NCBI GenBank assembly: GCA_947073645.1 | Contig: CAMTMK010000001.1 | Location: 62,001-126,000, forward strand | Length of the DNA: 64,000 nt | DNA from: an uncultured bacterium | GTDB lineage: Bacteria; Cyanobacteriota; Vampirovibrionia; Gastranaerophilales; Gastranaerophilaceae | Direction: 5' to 3' | In this document: positions 16,640 to 24,550 of the stretch, in pieces | Position numbering within the stretch: position 1 is the stretch's first letter | Layout of the letters: each line of letters begins with the position of its first letter | Position numbers and translations under genes: made by a program | Notes under the pieces: model-generated | What the model saw: only the letters and a program-made list of their open reading frames with translations | What the model was told of the DNA's origin: nothing | The model's database searches: none

Positions 16640-17497
16640 ATGACAATTAGTGTGAACAGCAAAAAGAAACAAGTTAAAAAATCTTTTGATGAATTATTAG
16701 TTGATTTAAAAACAAGCAATTCTGAAAAAGTTAGATATAATGCAGCCCGCGTACTTGGCGAAATGGGCGATTCAAAAGCTGTTGAGCCGTTAATTGAAGT
16801 TTTAAAATATGATAAAAACGGTTCTGTAAGATTGTATGCAGCTCGTGCTCTTGGCGAATTAGGCGATTGCAAAGCTACAGTTCACTTAATTGAATCTTTA
16901 CGTGAAGACAGAAACGTTGACGTAAGAGTTCGTGCAGCTCGTGCATTGGGTCGCTTGGGCGGTGAAATCGTTGTTGAACCTTTGGTAGAAGCATTGAACG
17001 ATGAAAACCCTCAAGTTTGTATCACAGCAACTGACGCATTAATCGAAATCGGTGATGTTGCAACTGATGCATTAATGGAATCTTTGGACCACGAAAAAGT
17101 TAACGTAAGATGCGATGCAACCCGCGCTTTGGGTGAAATCGGCAACAAAAAAGCTGTTGATAAAGTAATTAATATGTTGTATGACGAATGGGTAAACGTT
17201 AGAATTTATGCAGTAACTTCATTGGGTAAATTGAACGATACAAAAGCAGTTCCAGCATTGATTGACGTTATGAAAAACCGTTCAGAAAACGAATTAGTAA
17301 GAGCAGGCGCAGCTGCTGCATTGGGTGTTCTTAGAGACCAAAGAGCATTGTTACCTTTAAGAGAATTGATTATGGAAGCTGAAGAACTTGGCGAACTTGA
17401 AGACACAGCATTAAAATCATTCAAAAAAATCATGGCAGCAAACTGGCAATCAATTCCGGGTGCTACTGCTCAAAAGAAACCGGCTAACGCTTTCTAA
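16640..17497 (+). CDS. HEAT-repeat protein (PBS-lyase type repeats)
   Basis: 285-aa protein built almost entirely of about seven 31-residue HEAT repeats with the pattern VRxxAARALGELGDxxAVxPLIExL. This is the type also found in cyanobacterial phycobilisome lyases. It is a protein-interaction solenoid with no catalytic domain or signal peptide. The GGAGG site 9 bp before 16640 decides the start over an upstream GTG. In a non-photosynthetic relative of cyanobacteria such a protein would be a general scaffold. The specific partner is unknown. Confidence 0.88.
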   Translation: MTISVNSKKKQVKKSFDELLVDLKTSNSEKVRYNAARVLGEMGDSKAVEPLIEVLKYDKNGSVRLYAARALGELGDCKATVHLIESLREDRNVDVRVRAARALGRLGGEIVVEPLVEALNDENPQVCITATDALIEIGDVATDALMESLDHEKVNVRCDATRALGEIGNKKAVDKVINMLYDEWVNVRIYAVTSLGKLNDTKAVPALIDVMKNRSENELVRAGAAAALGVLRDQRALLPLRELIMEAEELGELEDTALKSFKKIMAANWQSIPGATAQKKPANAF

Positions 17498-17499
17498 CA

Positions 17500-17665
17500 A
17501 GCCGAGCAGAGGTATGAGCACGAAGTGCGAAAGACGAACAATCATAAGCGGAAACCACGCTTTTCGCTTTGATTGTGAGCGATACCGTTTAATGCGAGGC
17601 GCAGTATGCGATGGAAATGTAGCATAAGCCACCCAAGGATGAAAACAAAAACAAAAAGGATTAAA
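17500..17665 (+). other. GC-richer structured 3' region after the HEAT gene
   Basis: Non-coding and less AT-rich than its surroundings. GGTAT and ATACC arms (about 17512 and 17583) enclose GCAC-GAA-GTGC and a long hairpin, ACAATCA-T-AAGCG with CGCTTTGATTGT. A second small hairpin (GGC..ATGC/GCAT..GCC) follows, then a terminator. This may be a structured 3'UTR or a small RNA released from it. Family unknown. Confidence 0.45.
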
Positions 17666-17693
17666 AAAACGACCTCTATCAGAGGTCGTTTTT
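17666..17693. terminator. bidirectional intrinsic terminator
   Basis: AAAAACGACCTCT-ATC-AGAGGTCGTTTTT, a long perfect stem with A and T runs on both sides. It serves the HEAT transcript and the convergent XRE gene. Confidence 0.93.
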
Positions 17694-17694
17694 G

Positions 17695-17913
17695 TTATTT
17701 GAAATTTAAAAGGTTCTCAATATCTGTCCCCAAAAATTGAGCCAGCTCCAAGACTTTTCCAAGTGACATATTAGCCTTGCCACACTCTACACCTGACAAA
17801 TAGTTAACAGATACTTCCATTATTTCTGACAGTTGTTCTCTCGTTAAATCTTTTTTAATTCTTTCTATTTTAACATTTTTGCCAAATTTTTTGAGTAGTT
17901 CGTTCTTATTCAT
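17695..17913 (-). CDS. XRE-family transcriptional regulator
   Basis: 72-aa single-domain Cro/CI-type repressor. The N-terminal helix GKNVKIERIKKDLTREQLSEIMEV leads into the recognition helix SVNYLSGVECGKANMSL, with the family's typical spacing and the LAQFLGTDIENLL closing helix. It is divergent from a 65-aa gene. The 83-bp gap between them carries three TTATAAGT-type half sites, including one perfect 10-bp palindrome, so autoregulation and control of the neighbour are likely. Small regulators of this kind often control mobile or stress genes. Confidence 0.88.
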   Translation of the reverse strand: MNKNELLKKFGKNVKIERIKKDLTREQLSEIMEVSVNYLSGVECGKANMSLGKVLELAQFLGTDIENLLNFK

Positions 17914-17916
17914 AAT

Positions 17917-17982
17917 TTATAAGTATACATACATTGACTTATAAGTTAAATCATGTTATAAATTGAATTATGTAACTTATAA
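17917..17982. promoter_or_regulatory. repeated ACTTATAAGT operator sites
   Basis: TTATAAGT at 17917-17924, the perfect palindrome ACTTATAAGT at 17937-17946, and ACTTATAA at 17975-17982 lie between two divergent small DNA-binding-type genes. The outer sites touch the start regions of both genes. This is an inferred repressor operator. Confidence 0.6.
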
Positions 17983-17996
17983 ATTAAAGGATTGAT

Positions 17997-18194
17997 ATGA
18001 ACATTAAGCAAGAAATATTGAACATTATGCAAGAGCACAACATGACAATCGAACAAATCGCACCAATCATTTCTACACAACCAAAAAGACTTCAAAAGAG
18101 ATTTGATGAAGACAAAATCAGATTTAGTGATGCACAAAATATTCTTGATATTTTAGGGTATGACATAGTATTTGAAAAAGATTATTTGAAATAA
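17997..18194 (+). CDS. small HTH-like protein
   Basis: 65-aa protein with an N-terminal segment (about 3-45) resembling a helix-turn-helix: ILNIMQEHNMTIEQIAPIIS followed by QPKRLQKRFDEDKIRFSDAQ. The C-terminus is YDIVFEKDYLK, like the LGxxIVF tail of some phage or plasmid regulators. It faces the GT2 gene and overlaps its 3' end by 13 bp. It shares the repeated ACTTATAAGT sites with the divergent repressor. There is only a weak ribosome site. It probably functions with that repressor, but no family is certain. Confidence 0.65.
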   Translation: MNIKQEILNIMQEHNMTIEQIAPIISTQPKRLQKRFDEDKIRFSDAQNILDILGYDIVFEKDYLK

Positions 18195-18967
18195 TATTCA
18201 ATCTCTGTATCCAAATCCAATTTCTTCGCATCGGGTTTGAAGATTTTGGATTTCAAGCCCCATTTTGCAAGACGGTATTTCAAGCTTACCGCAAGAACAC
18301 CAAGTCCGTATTTGCAAGAACGGACAAAATTTATTGAAGAAGCTTCTTTAAAATACTTTGTCGGGCAAGAAACTTCACCGATTTTGTAATTATTAAAGAA
18401 CAAAAGTGCAATCATTTCGTTATCAAAAATAAAATCATCATCGCATTCGCCAAGCGCCAAATTCTCCAAAACTTCTCGCGTAAACCCTCTAAAGCCTGTG
18501 TGGTATTCTGATAATTTTTCGCCTGTAAATAAGTTTTCAAACCCTGTTAAAAATTTATTTGCAATAAATTTGTACAAAGGCATTCCACCTTTAAGTGCAG
18601 AATTTCCAAGCATACGAGATGCTAAAACCGCGTCATACTGTTCAAAAGCCATCATACAGACAATTGCGGGAATAAGTTTCGGTGTATACTGATAATCAGG
18701 ATGAAGCATTACAACAATATCAGCCCCAGCTTTTAATGCCGCCTTATAGCAGGATTTCTGATTTCCGCCGTAACCCTTATTTTCCTTGTGTACAATAGTT
18801 GTAATATTCAATTCTTTAGACACAAGTTTGGTATTATCCTGCGAATTATCATCAACAAGAATAACCTCATCGACAAAATCCTTGTAGATTTCGTCATAGG
18901 TTTGTTTAAGAGTTTTTTCCGCATTATACGCGGGCATTATTACAACTACTTTTTTATTATTTATCAT
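18182..18967 (-). CDS. family 2 glycosyltransferase (dolichyl-phosphate mannosyltransferase-like)
   Basis: 261-aa GT-A glycosyltransferase without a C-terminal membrane domain. VVIMPAYNAEKTL opens the nucleotide-binding fold and DDNSQDNT follows. KGYGGNQKSCYKAAL and MLHPDYQY give the DxD-like region, and a FRGFTREVL segment lies near residue 160. It is likely to transfer a sugar to a lipid carrier or envelope polymer. No acceptor can be read from the sequence. It is followed downstream by a convergent small gene and preceded by the hpf terminator, so it is probably monocistronic. Confidence 0.88.
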   Translation of the reverse strand: MINNKKVVVIMPAYNAEKTLKQTYDEIYKDFVDEVILVDDNSQDNTKLVSKELNITTIVHKENKGYGGNQKSCYKAALKAGADIVVMLHPDYQYTPKLIPAIVCMMAFEQYDAVLASRMLGNSALKGGMPLYKFIANKFLTGFENLFTGEKLSEYHTGFRGFTREVLENLALGECDDDFIFDNEMIALLFFNNYKIGEVSCPTKYFKEASSINFVRSCKYGLGVLAVSLKYRLAKWGLKSKIFKPDAKKLDLDTEIEYYFK

Positions 18968-18979
18968 CTTTTGACCTTA

Positions 18980-19003
18980 AAAAAGGTGTCTCACGACACC
19001 CTT
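18980..19003. terminator. intrinsic terminator between hpf and the GT2 gene
   Basis: GGTGTC-TCAC-GACACC with flanking A and T runs, directly after the hpf stop on the minus strand. Confidence 0.88.
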
Positions 19004-19009
19004 TTATAC

Positions 19010-19366
19010 TTATTCTTCTACAGTTTCTTCTTCCTGAACTTCTGTTCTGATAGAAGCTTTATCTGAGCTTAAGCTTTTTTCTTTGAATTTTTTAACTTGT
19101 CTGTCTAATTTATCAGCCAATAAATCAATGCTTTCATACATAGAATCAGCTGATTCTTCACAGCGGATAACGTCTCCTGAATTCAATTTACAGCTTACTT
19201 CAGCTACGTGTTTACCGGAAGCGGACGGGTTTTTAATAACTGACAACACAACATCAATTCCTTGGATTTGGTCGTAGTGGTTAACCACTTTACCAACTTT
19301 TTCTTTCACATAAGCTTTGATAGCGTCAGTGATCTCAATGTTTCTTCCGTTAACGTGAATGTGCAT
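19010..19366 (-). CDS. hpf: ribosome hibernation promoting factor (short form)
   Basis: 118-aa HPF/RaiA-family protein that binds the 30S subunit decoding site in stationary phase. The N-terminus MHIHVNGRNIEITDAIKAYV, the KVGKVVNHYDQ helix and the second helix SMYESIDLLADKLDRQVKKFKEK match the family fold. It lacks the C-terminal dimerisation extension of long HPF; instead the tail is short and acidic. It has an AGGAGGT ribosome site and its own terminator. Confidence 0.94.
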   Translation of the reverse strand: MHIHVNGRNIEITDAIKAYVKEKVGKVVNHYDQIQGIDVVLSVIKNPSASGKHVAEVSCKLNSGDVIRCEESADSMYESIDLLADKLDRQVKKFKEKSLSSDKASIRTEVQEEETVEE

Positions 19367-19437
19367 GTGAACCTCCTATAACATAATGCTTTTATATTAT
19401 AGCACATTTCGAAGAAAATTAAAAGCCCTTTTTTGCC

Positions 19438-19737
19438 CTAATCTTCAATAATAAATTGCTGTAATTCAACATTAGGAGTTCCGATAACTCTTACAAGTTC
19501 AAGCACAGACGCTTTCATCTGACATTTTTGAGAAGAACCGCTGAAGAAATCTCTGTAAAAACATCCTTCGCAATTACAACCTCTTTTATAACATTCCAAT
19601 GCAGTCGGCGTCCATCTTCTGACTGCTACAGCTCTGCCCATATCCCTACTTCTAAACAATTTATAAAATCTCCAATTAAAATCTCTTACCCAAGTATGGC
19701 AACCATGACGAGTTTTAAATTCGCCCCAAGTCCCCAT
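19438..19737 (-). CDS. conserved Cys-rich small protein
   Basis: 99-aa protein of unknown function. The distinctive part is CYKRGCNCEGCFYRDFFSG followed by KCQMKASVLELVRVIG (about 48-85). It has five or more closely spaced cysteines that could bind zinc or an iron-sulfur cluster. The C-terminal helix ends in Pro-Asn-Val. Similar small Cys-rich proteins occur next to regulators in other low-GC bacteria, but I cannot name a family. It lies alone; the 240 bp upstream contains a cluster of CATG-centred inverted repeats that may regulate it. Confidence 0.72.
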   Translation of the reverse strand: MGTWGEFKTRHGCHTWVRDFNWRFYKLFRSRDMGRAVAVRRWTPTALECYKRGCNCEGCFYRDFFSGSSQKCQMKASVLELVRVIGTPNVELQQFIIED

Positions 19738-19893
19738 TAGCGAAGGCTTTCACCTCTCTATAATTCCATTATAAAAAATCAGAAAATTATTTCAAGGGAA
19801 GAACATGTTATTATGAACATTTGTAACAAACCCTTCAAACGCAAGTGATACAGCAGTTTTCAAAAGTCAATCATGCTAAAGATTAAGCTATGA

Positions 19894-19951
19894 CATGGTT
19901 TGAGCAATTTAAACCATGAAATCATGCTCATGGCATGCGTTTCCATGATTT
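19894..19951. promoter_or_regulatory. CATG-rich inverted repeats
   Basis: CATGGTTT (19894-19901) and AAACCATG (19911-19918) form a perfect 8-bp inverted repeat with a 9-bp spacer. Directly after come AAATCATG (19919-19926) and CATGATTT (19944-19951) around a loop that contains GCATGC. Seven CATG tetramers fall within about 80 bp of AT-rich DNA. A dimeric regulator site or a folded RNA are both possible. Confidence 0.4.
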
Positions 19952-19978
19952 TGAAACGTATTAAGAATTGTAAAATAT

Positions 19979-20515
19979 TTAAAGAATTGCTCTGACAGCC
20001 ATAATCATAAGGATTACACCACCTGTAATCTCTAAAAATCTTGACGGTAATTTTTTAAAAAATAACCCTGACCAGAATCCGAATAATGACATAATAAATG
20101 ACATCAAACCTATTAACAAAGCTGACAATAATAATGGAGTACAAGTGAGTTTTAGGGTTATTCCCGATGCAAAGGCATCAATACTTGTTGCAATTCCCAT
20201 TAACAAAAGACATTTCAGGTTTATACAGCTTACTTCATCTTTATACTGAAATGCTTCATAAACAAACTTTAAACCAAGAGTGATAAAAATCGTAAAAACA
20301 AGCCAATGTGCAAAGGGCTCAATAAAATCAATAACAGCATGTGTTCCAAAATACCCGAAACATGGCATTATCCCCTGACATAACCCCATAGTAAGAGCAA
20401 GCGCAAGAGAATTTTTCATCCGATTAGTATTTAAAACCAATCCTTGTGAGAAAGATACTACTAAACAATCAATCCCCATCGCAACTGCTAATGCTATAAT
20501 CTCAACTAAGTTCAA
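19979..20515 (-). CDS. mntP: manganese efflux pump (MntP family)
   Basis: 178-aa inner-membrane protein with six hydrophobic segments and the two-fold repeat of the MntP/DUF204 family. The paired signature acidic motifs are seen as AMGIDCLVVSFSQG (12-25) and GIATSIDAFASG (about 106-117). These Asp residues are expected on the transport path. It exports Mn2+. Its 5' end overlaps the DUF4127 gene by 14 bp, so there is no room for a manganese riboswitch directly ahead of it. Regulation must come from the upstream gene. Confidence 0.87.
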   Translation of the reverse strand: MNLVEIIALAVAMGIDCLVVSFSQGLVLNTNRMKNSLALALTMGLCQGIMPCFGYFGTHAVIDFIEPFAHWLVFTIFITLGLKFVYEAFQYKDEVSCINLKCLLLMGIATSIDAFASGITLKLTCTPLLLSALLIGLMSFIMSLFGFWSGLFFKKLPSRFLEITGGVILMIMAVRAIL

Positions 20516-21794
20516 CTTCTACCTCAAATAATCTGTTCCAAGGGAAACTATAATTGACATTATAGTGTATATTTAAAACCTCAAATACTTTTTCTTCAAA
20601 CGGTTTCATCAACTTTTTTATATCCATTGTTCCCAACTGACGAACATTCGCTTGATAAGCCCAATCATCCAAAAAACGAACCATTTGCAGTTTTTTGAAG
20701 GCATCATTATTTTCGGTTTTAAATTTAGCACCGCAAATAAGACTTCCAAGACTGTTTGCAGAAGTGTTCCATGCAGAATACCCGCAGAAATTTTCGCCCA
20801 AACCTGCTTCAAAGATTTTTTTTACAAACGCATTATCCGACCCGTTCGCAAACCTTACATCCGCAATCATATAAGGTTTATCCGGCTCATGCCAGTCACC
20901 CGAGAACGATTTTGTATCAACTTTCATAACAATTTCGCCCTGATGATTTTCAAAATTGTTCACATAGAGCAAAATATCAGCATCATCTTGCCCGCAAACC
21001 TCACAACCTGCAAGTTCCAATTGTCCGAGAACAGATTTTTCGATAGAAACATCTTCATAATTAGAAATTAAATGTTTATGTTCGGGAGCAAGAAAAATCG
21101 GAGCAACTTTTAACGGTTTATTCACAGCACGCGCAAGAAGTGCTAATGGAATTTCGTCAGCACCCGTCTTTACGAACCCGCCGAGCTTTTCAAGCTCGCG
21201 GGCTTCTTTAACATTCAGCCCGTATTCAGCGCAATCGTCTTTTGAAAAAACCAAAGTATTTAAATTCCAATCAAGATAGAGTTTATTTATTTCAAAATTT
21301 CTTTTACGTGTTGCAAGATAATCTTTCAAAATCTCGTCAGGTATCTCATGTTCCAACATTGAGCCAAGCTTATCAATATTATACGAGTATTGAAAAATTT
21401 TCTTGCCATAATCATTCCAATACTCTTTTTCTTCCTGATTTATGTTGTTATTGGAAATCCTCATAATACTTGAGAATGCATAGACTTTTTTACCGTCTAA
21501 CAGTTGTTTAAATCTTTCAACACGCTCCTTAACTTCCTCAAACGTATCTGTCGAACGGCGCGAAGGGATTAGACCGCCGTAGGCAATAGTATCAAGACAC
21601 ATTACAACAGCATCAATATCTTTAAGCCCCTTAAACCATTTGAAAATCCCCTCAACATCAGCAATTTTTGTCAACCCGCCGAGTAAATCTCTATCAGGCA
21701 TTAAAAGTTTTATATCTTCATTCATCGCGCAAATCTGCTCAGGTAAGGTATAGCAGACAGGACGATTATCTATAGGAATAAAAGCTATGTTCAT
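20502..21794 (-). CDS. DUF4127-family protein
   Basis: 430-aa cytoplasmic protein matching DUF4127. The opening IAFIPIDNRPVCYTLPEQIC and MPDRDLLGGLTK are diagnostic, followed by SLDTIAYGGLIPSRR-like text near residue 65-80 (here CLDTIAYGGLIPSRR). A conserved SAWNTSANSLGS-type segment lies in the C-terminal half. The biochemical role is not established to my knowledge. It overlaps mntP and is divergent from ubiE, with only 47 bp between the two start codons. Confidence 0.85.
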   Translation of the reverse strand: MNIAFIPIDNRPVCYTLPEQICAMNEDIKLLMPDRDLLGGLTKIADVEGIFKWFKGLKDIDAVVMCLDTIAYGGLIPSRRSTDTFEEVKERVERFKQLLDGKKVYAFSSIMRISNNNINQEEKEYWNDYGKKIFQYSYNIDKLGSMLEHEIPDEILKDYLATRKRNFEINKLYLDWNLNTLVFSKDDCAEYGLNVKEARELEKLGGFVKTGADEIPLALLARAVNKPLKVAPIFLAPEHKHLISNYEDVSIEKSVLGQLELAGCEVCGQDDADILLYVNNFENHQGEIVMKVDTKSFSGDWHEPDKPYMIADVRFANGSDNAFVKKIFEAGLGENFCGYSAWNTSANSLGSLICGAKFKTENNDAFKKLQMVRFLDDWAYQANVRQLGTMDIKKLMKPFEEKVFEVLNIHYNVNYSFPWNRLFEVEVELS

Positions 21795-21841
21795 AATTTC
21801 ATTATATGTTAATATTAAAATTAAGCAAAAAGGTTACAATT

Positions 21842-22504
21842 ATGAAAACTCCTGAAGCCATACATACAATGTTCAATATGATTGCTCGAAAATACGACCT
21901 GATAAATAATATCATGTCGTTTGGAACACACTTGGGCGTTAAATCATCCAGCATAAAAAATCTTGAAATAAGACCTCACTCAAATGTCTTAGATTTATGC
22001 TGCGGAACAGGTGATTTAGCAGGTTTAATAAAAAAATTTCAGCCTGATGCCTGTGTTACCGGAATTGATTTTTCCGAAAATATGCTTGATATTGCAAAAG
22101 ACAAATACTCTAATGTACGTTTTCTACAAGGCGACGCTACAAATCTTCCATACGAGGACAATACATTTGATATCGTCACAATGGGATTTGGGCTAAGAAA
22201 TATTCAAAACGCTGAAAAAGCTGTTGAAGAAGTTTACAGAATATTAAAACCGAACGGGAAATTTCTTCACCTTGACTTTGGTGAAAAAAATCTTATCAGC
22301 AAAATATACGATAGGATAACTCCGCTGATTATATCACCTTTTACAGACAATACATCTGCATACAGCTATCTGATAAAATCAAGACAGATTTTCCCAACAC
22401 CAGACGAACTAATAAAAGATTTTGAAACTAAAGGATTTAAACTGCACAAGAGAAAAGATTACCTTTTAGGGGTAATCTCCTCTCAAATCATGGTTAAATT
22501 ATAA
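21842..22504 (+). CDS. ubiE: demethylmenaquinone methyltransferase (UbiE/MenG)
   Basis: SAM-dependent C-methyltransferase of quinone synthesis, 220 aa from the ATG at 21842; upstream codons lie in the divergent promoter region. AIHTMFNMIARKYDLIN is the family N-terminus. NVLDLCCGTGDLA is the SAM-binding motif I. DIVTMGFGLRN and LKPNGKFLHLDFGEK complete the fold. It implies a quinone pool even though other genes here point to fermentation. Some UbiE relatives methylate other lipids. Its 3' end overlaps the convergent dehydrogenase gene by 6 bp. Confidence 0.9.
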   Translation: MKTPEAIHTMFNMIARKYDLINNIMSFGTHLGVKSSSIKNLEIRPHSNVLDLCCGTGDLAGLIKKFQPDACVTGIDFSENMLDIAKDKYSNVRFLQGDATNLPYEDNTFDIVTMGFGLRNIQNAEKAVEEVYRILKPNGKFLHLDFGEKNLISKIYDRITPLIISPFTDNTSAYSYLIKSRQIFPTPDELIKDFETKGFKLHKRKDYLLGVISSQIMVKL

Positions 22505-23518
22505 AATTTTAAACGTACTTCCGCCCTGAATACAATCCTGAATACCCTTAAATGTCATTTCCAAAAGATAATCTATGGCATCTTGAGTTTCATAGGCAAT
22601 ATGCGGTGTAACAATAACATTTGGCAGCTCTGCAAGTTTTAGAACGGTTTCAGCTTCCTTCATACAAGTCATATCTTCACCAAGTCTGCTTGCGAATTGA
22701 TTACATTTAAAACTGTATGTTTCACAAGATACAACATCAAGCCCTGCACCTGCAATCTCATTTGACATAACTGCTTCATACAATGCAATAGTATCAAGAA
22801 TTTCACCTCGTGAAGTGTTTATAATATAAGCATCATTTTTCATCATTTTAAATTGCTCGGTAGATATCATATTACGATTTTCGCCTGTATAAGGAACATG
22901 TAATGTGATAACATCAGATTCCTTAATTAAAGTATCAAAATCCACATACTCTGCTTGCTCCAAAAGTTCCTGCCTGTGAACCAAATCATAAGCCAAAACT
23001 CTCATCCCCATTGCATGTGCAAGTTTACACACAGAAGCACCAATAGAACCCGTTCCTACAACACCAATTGCAAGCTTTGAAATATCACGTCCCAAATATG
23101 AATCGCACGCTCTATCCTTGTTCAAAACATAACGCGAGGCAGGTATAATTTTTCTGATTAACGCAATCATCAAACCTACCGTATATTGAGCAACAGACCT
23201 TGCACCATATGTTCCCACATTAATAACATCAATATTTTTATCAACACAAGCCCTATGGTTAATATGGTCAATACCTGTCGAACGGGTAGAAACAGTTCTC
23301 AAATTTTTGAATTTGTCAATAACAGCCTGTGTAACCTCTGAATCAATAAAAACACTTATAACAGCAGTATGCTCTAACTGCTCATCAGTAAGATTTTTTA
23401 CAGTGTCCTCATTCAAACTCTCTTTAAAAAAGGTTATATCAAAATTCTCGAATTTGTTATCTTCAAAAAACTTCTTTTCGCTGTCACGAAAGTCAAACAT
23501 TAACATCTTTATTGCCAT
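22499..23518 (-). CDS. ldhA: D-2-hydroxyacid dehydrogenase, probable D-lactate dehydrogenase
   Basis: NAD-dependent dehydrogenase of 339 aa. TRSTGIDHIN is the N-terminal catalytic-domain signature. GVVGTGSIG (about 152-160) binds NAD, and NTSRGEILD carries the active Arg. PHIAYET near the C-terminus has the catalytic His. The order and the ARSVAQYTVGLMIALIRKI stretch match fermentative LdhA enzymes, which reduce pyruvate to D-lactate. Other 2-hydroxyacids remain possible. AGGAGG precedes the start. Confidence 0.88.
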   Translation of the reverse strand: MAIKMLMFDFRDSEKKFFEDNKFENFDITFFKESLNEDTVKNLTDEQLEHTAVISVFIDSEVTQAVIDKFKNLRTVSTRSTGIDHINHRACVDKNIDVINVGTYGARSVAQYTVGLMIALIRKIIPASRYVLNKDRACDSYLGRDISKLAIGVVGTGSIGASVCKLAHAMGMRVLAYDLVHRQELLEQAEYVDFDTLIKESDVITLHVPYTGENRNMISTEQFKMMKNDAYIINTSRGEILDTIALYEAVMSNEIAGAGLDVVSCETYSFKCNQFASRLGEDMTCMKEAETVLKLAELPNVIVTPHIAYETQDAIDYLLEMTFKGIQDCIQGGSTFKIL

Positions 23519-23719
23519 TTAACAATCCTCCTTTTTTACCGATTTTACCAAATATTACCGTTTATTCTATTGCACAAAAGTACATACCCGGAGCACAATT
23601 AATTAATACAAAGTCTAATGAAAACGTCAGAAAAAAAGTTTATTGTGAAGATGTGAGTGCAACGCACGTAGACACATAAATTCATTTAAAAATTTATACA
23701 CTTTGAGAAAGGTAAAAAA

Positions 23720-24196
23720 ATGAGACACGACTTAATAATCAGAGAACCTGATTTGTACTTTGACAGTATACACAACGAACTTAATAATTTCTTACGCGAC
23801 ACACTTCTGGTTCACGCAAACCCGTTGAACATAAAGAAAAGTTCAATCTGGCGACCAGCAATAGAAGTTAAACAAAATGATAAAAACTATAAAGTAAAAG
23901 TCCAGCTTCCGGGCGTTGATAAAGACGATATCGAAGTGGAACTCGATAATGAATTTATGACTATAACAGCAGAAATTCACGAAGAAAAGGAAGAAAAAGA
24001 AGAAAAAGCCAAAAACGAACGCTACCATACATCCGAGTTTCGTTATGGCAGATATCAAAGAACGATTTCTTTCGACCATCCGATAAAACCTGAAGAATGT
24101 TCAGCAGTTTATGACAAAGGTGTATTGACAATAACAATTCCAAAAGTTCAAACCGAACACAAAGAACCGAAGAAATTGGAAATTAAAGAAAAATAA
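23720..24196 (+). CDS. Hsp20-family small heat shock protein
   Basis: 158-aa ATP-independent chaperone. The alpha-crystallin domain spans about residues 45-145: WRPAIEVKQND opens it, YKVKVQLPGVDKDDIEVEL is the core, and KPEECSAVYDKGVLTITIPK is the classic GVLxIxxPK end. A charged EKEEKEEKAKN loop lies inside. AGAAAGG precedes the ATG. No CIRCE element is seen upstream; there is only a small GTGC-AAC-GCAC palindrome at about 23650. A structured RNA candidate follows at once on the same strand. Confidence 0.93.
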   Translation: MRHDLIIREPDLYFDSIHNELNNFLRDTLLVHANPLNIKKSSIWRPAIEVKQNDKNYKVKVQLPGVDKDDIEVELDNEFMTITAEIHEEKEEKEEKAKNERYHTSEFRYGRYQRTISFDHPIKPEECSAVYDKGVLTITIPKVQTEHKEPKKLEIKEK

Positions 24197-24199
24197 AAA

Positions 24200-24466
24200 T
24201 GTTGAAAAAAATTCGTATCCCAAACCTAATCCATCCGAGAGATTTTCGGTCATCCGTGTGAATGAAATGCCGTACCTGTGGTTAAATCAGGGCAAGGGAG
24301 TACACCCCGTGGCACATCTCACACAAAATATAAGGCGGGATTCGGACGATTACCTGATGGGTGAAACTTTTCGGTATTATGGAAAAGCTAAGCGCAAGCG
24401 CCGCATATCTCAAATGACGGTAATCGATAAAAGACACGGAACGACTGAAAGTTCCGTGTTTTTTGT
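24200..24466 (+). ncRNA. unassigned multi-branched structured RNA candidate
   Basis: About 265 nt, richer in GC than its surroundings and without a convincing reading frame. Pairings seen by eye are: CCGA/TCGG; GTGTGA with TCACAC, enclosing TGCC/GGCA, GTAC/GTAC and CTG/CAG; CGATTACC (24347-24354) with GGTAATCG (24419-24426), enclosing CTTTTC/GAAAAG and GCGC-AA-GCGC; and a terminal stem ACACGGAAC/GTTCCGTGT with a T run. It carries none of the core sequences of RNase P RNA, tmRNA, SRP RNA or common riboswitches that I know. It could be an hsp20 3'UTR product or an independent RNA. Confidence 0.55.
24434..24464 (+). terminator. intrinsic terminator of the structured RNA/hsp20 transcript
   Basis: ACACGGAAC and GTTCCGTGT form a 9-bp stem with an 8-nt loop, followed by six T residues. 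Confidence 0.93.
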
Positions 24467-24550
24467 ACTACACAGCCAAATTGGTTCTATATATAGGAAT
24501 ACTAATAATTTAACTAATTGTATAATTCTGTATAAAACATAAGGAGAAAT

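Noticed and set aside
20502-20560. yybP-ykoY manganese riboswitch ahead of mntP
   Set aside because: mntP overlaps the upstream gene, leaving no leader, and no matching motif is seen.
23519-23719. CIRCE element upstream of hsp20
   Set aside because: Only a short GTGC-AAC-GCAC palindrome occurs; the TTAGCACTC/GAGTGCTAA arms are absent.
24258-24542. 94-codon frame across the structured RNA candidate
   Set aside because: It has no ribosome site, runs through the paired regions and straight through the terminator, and has no protein-like pattern.
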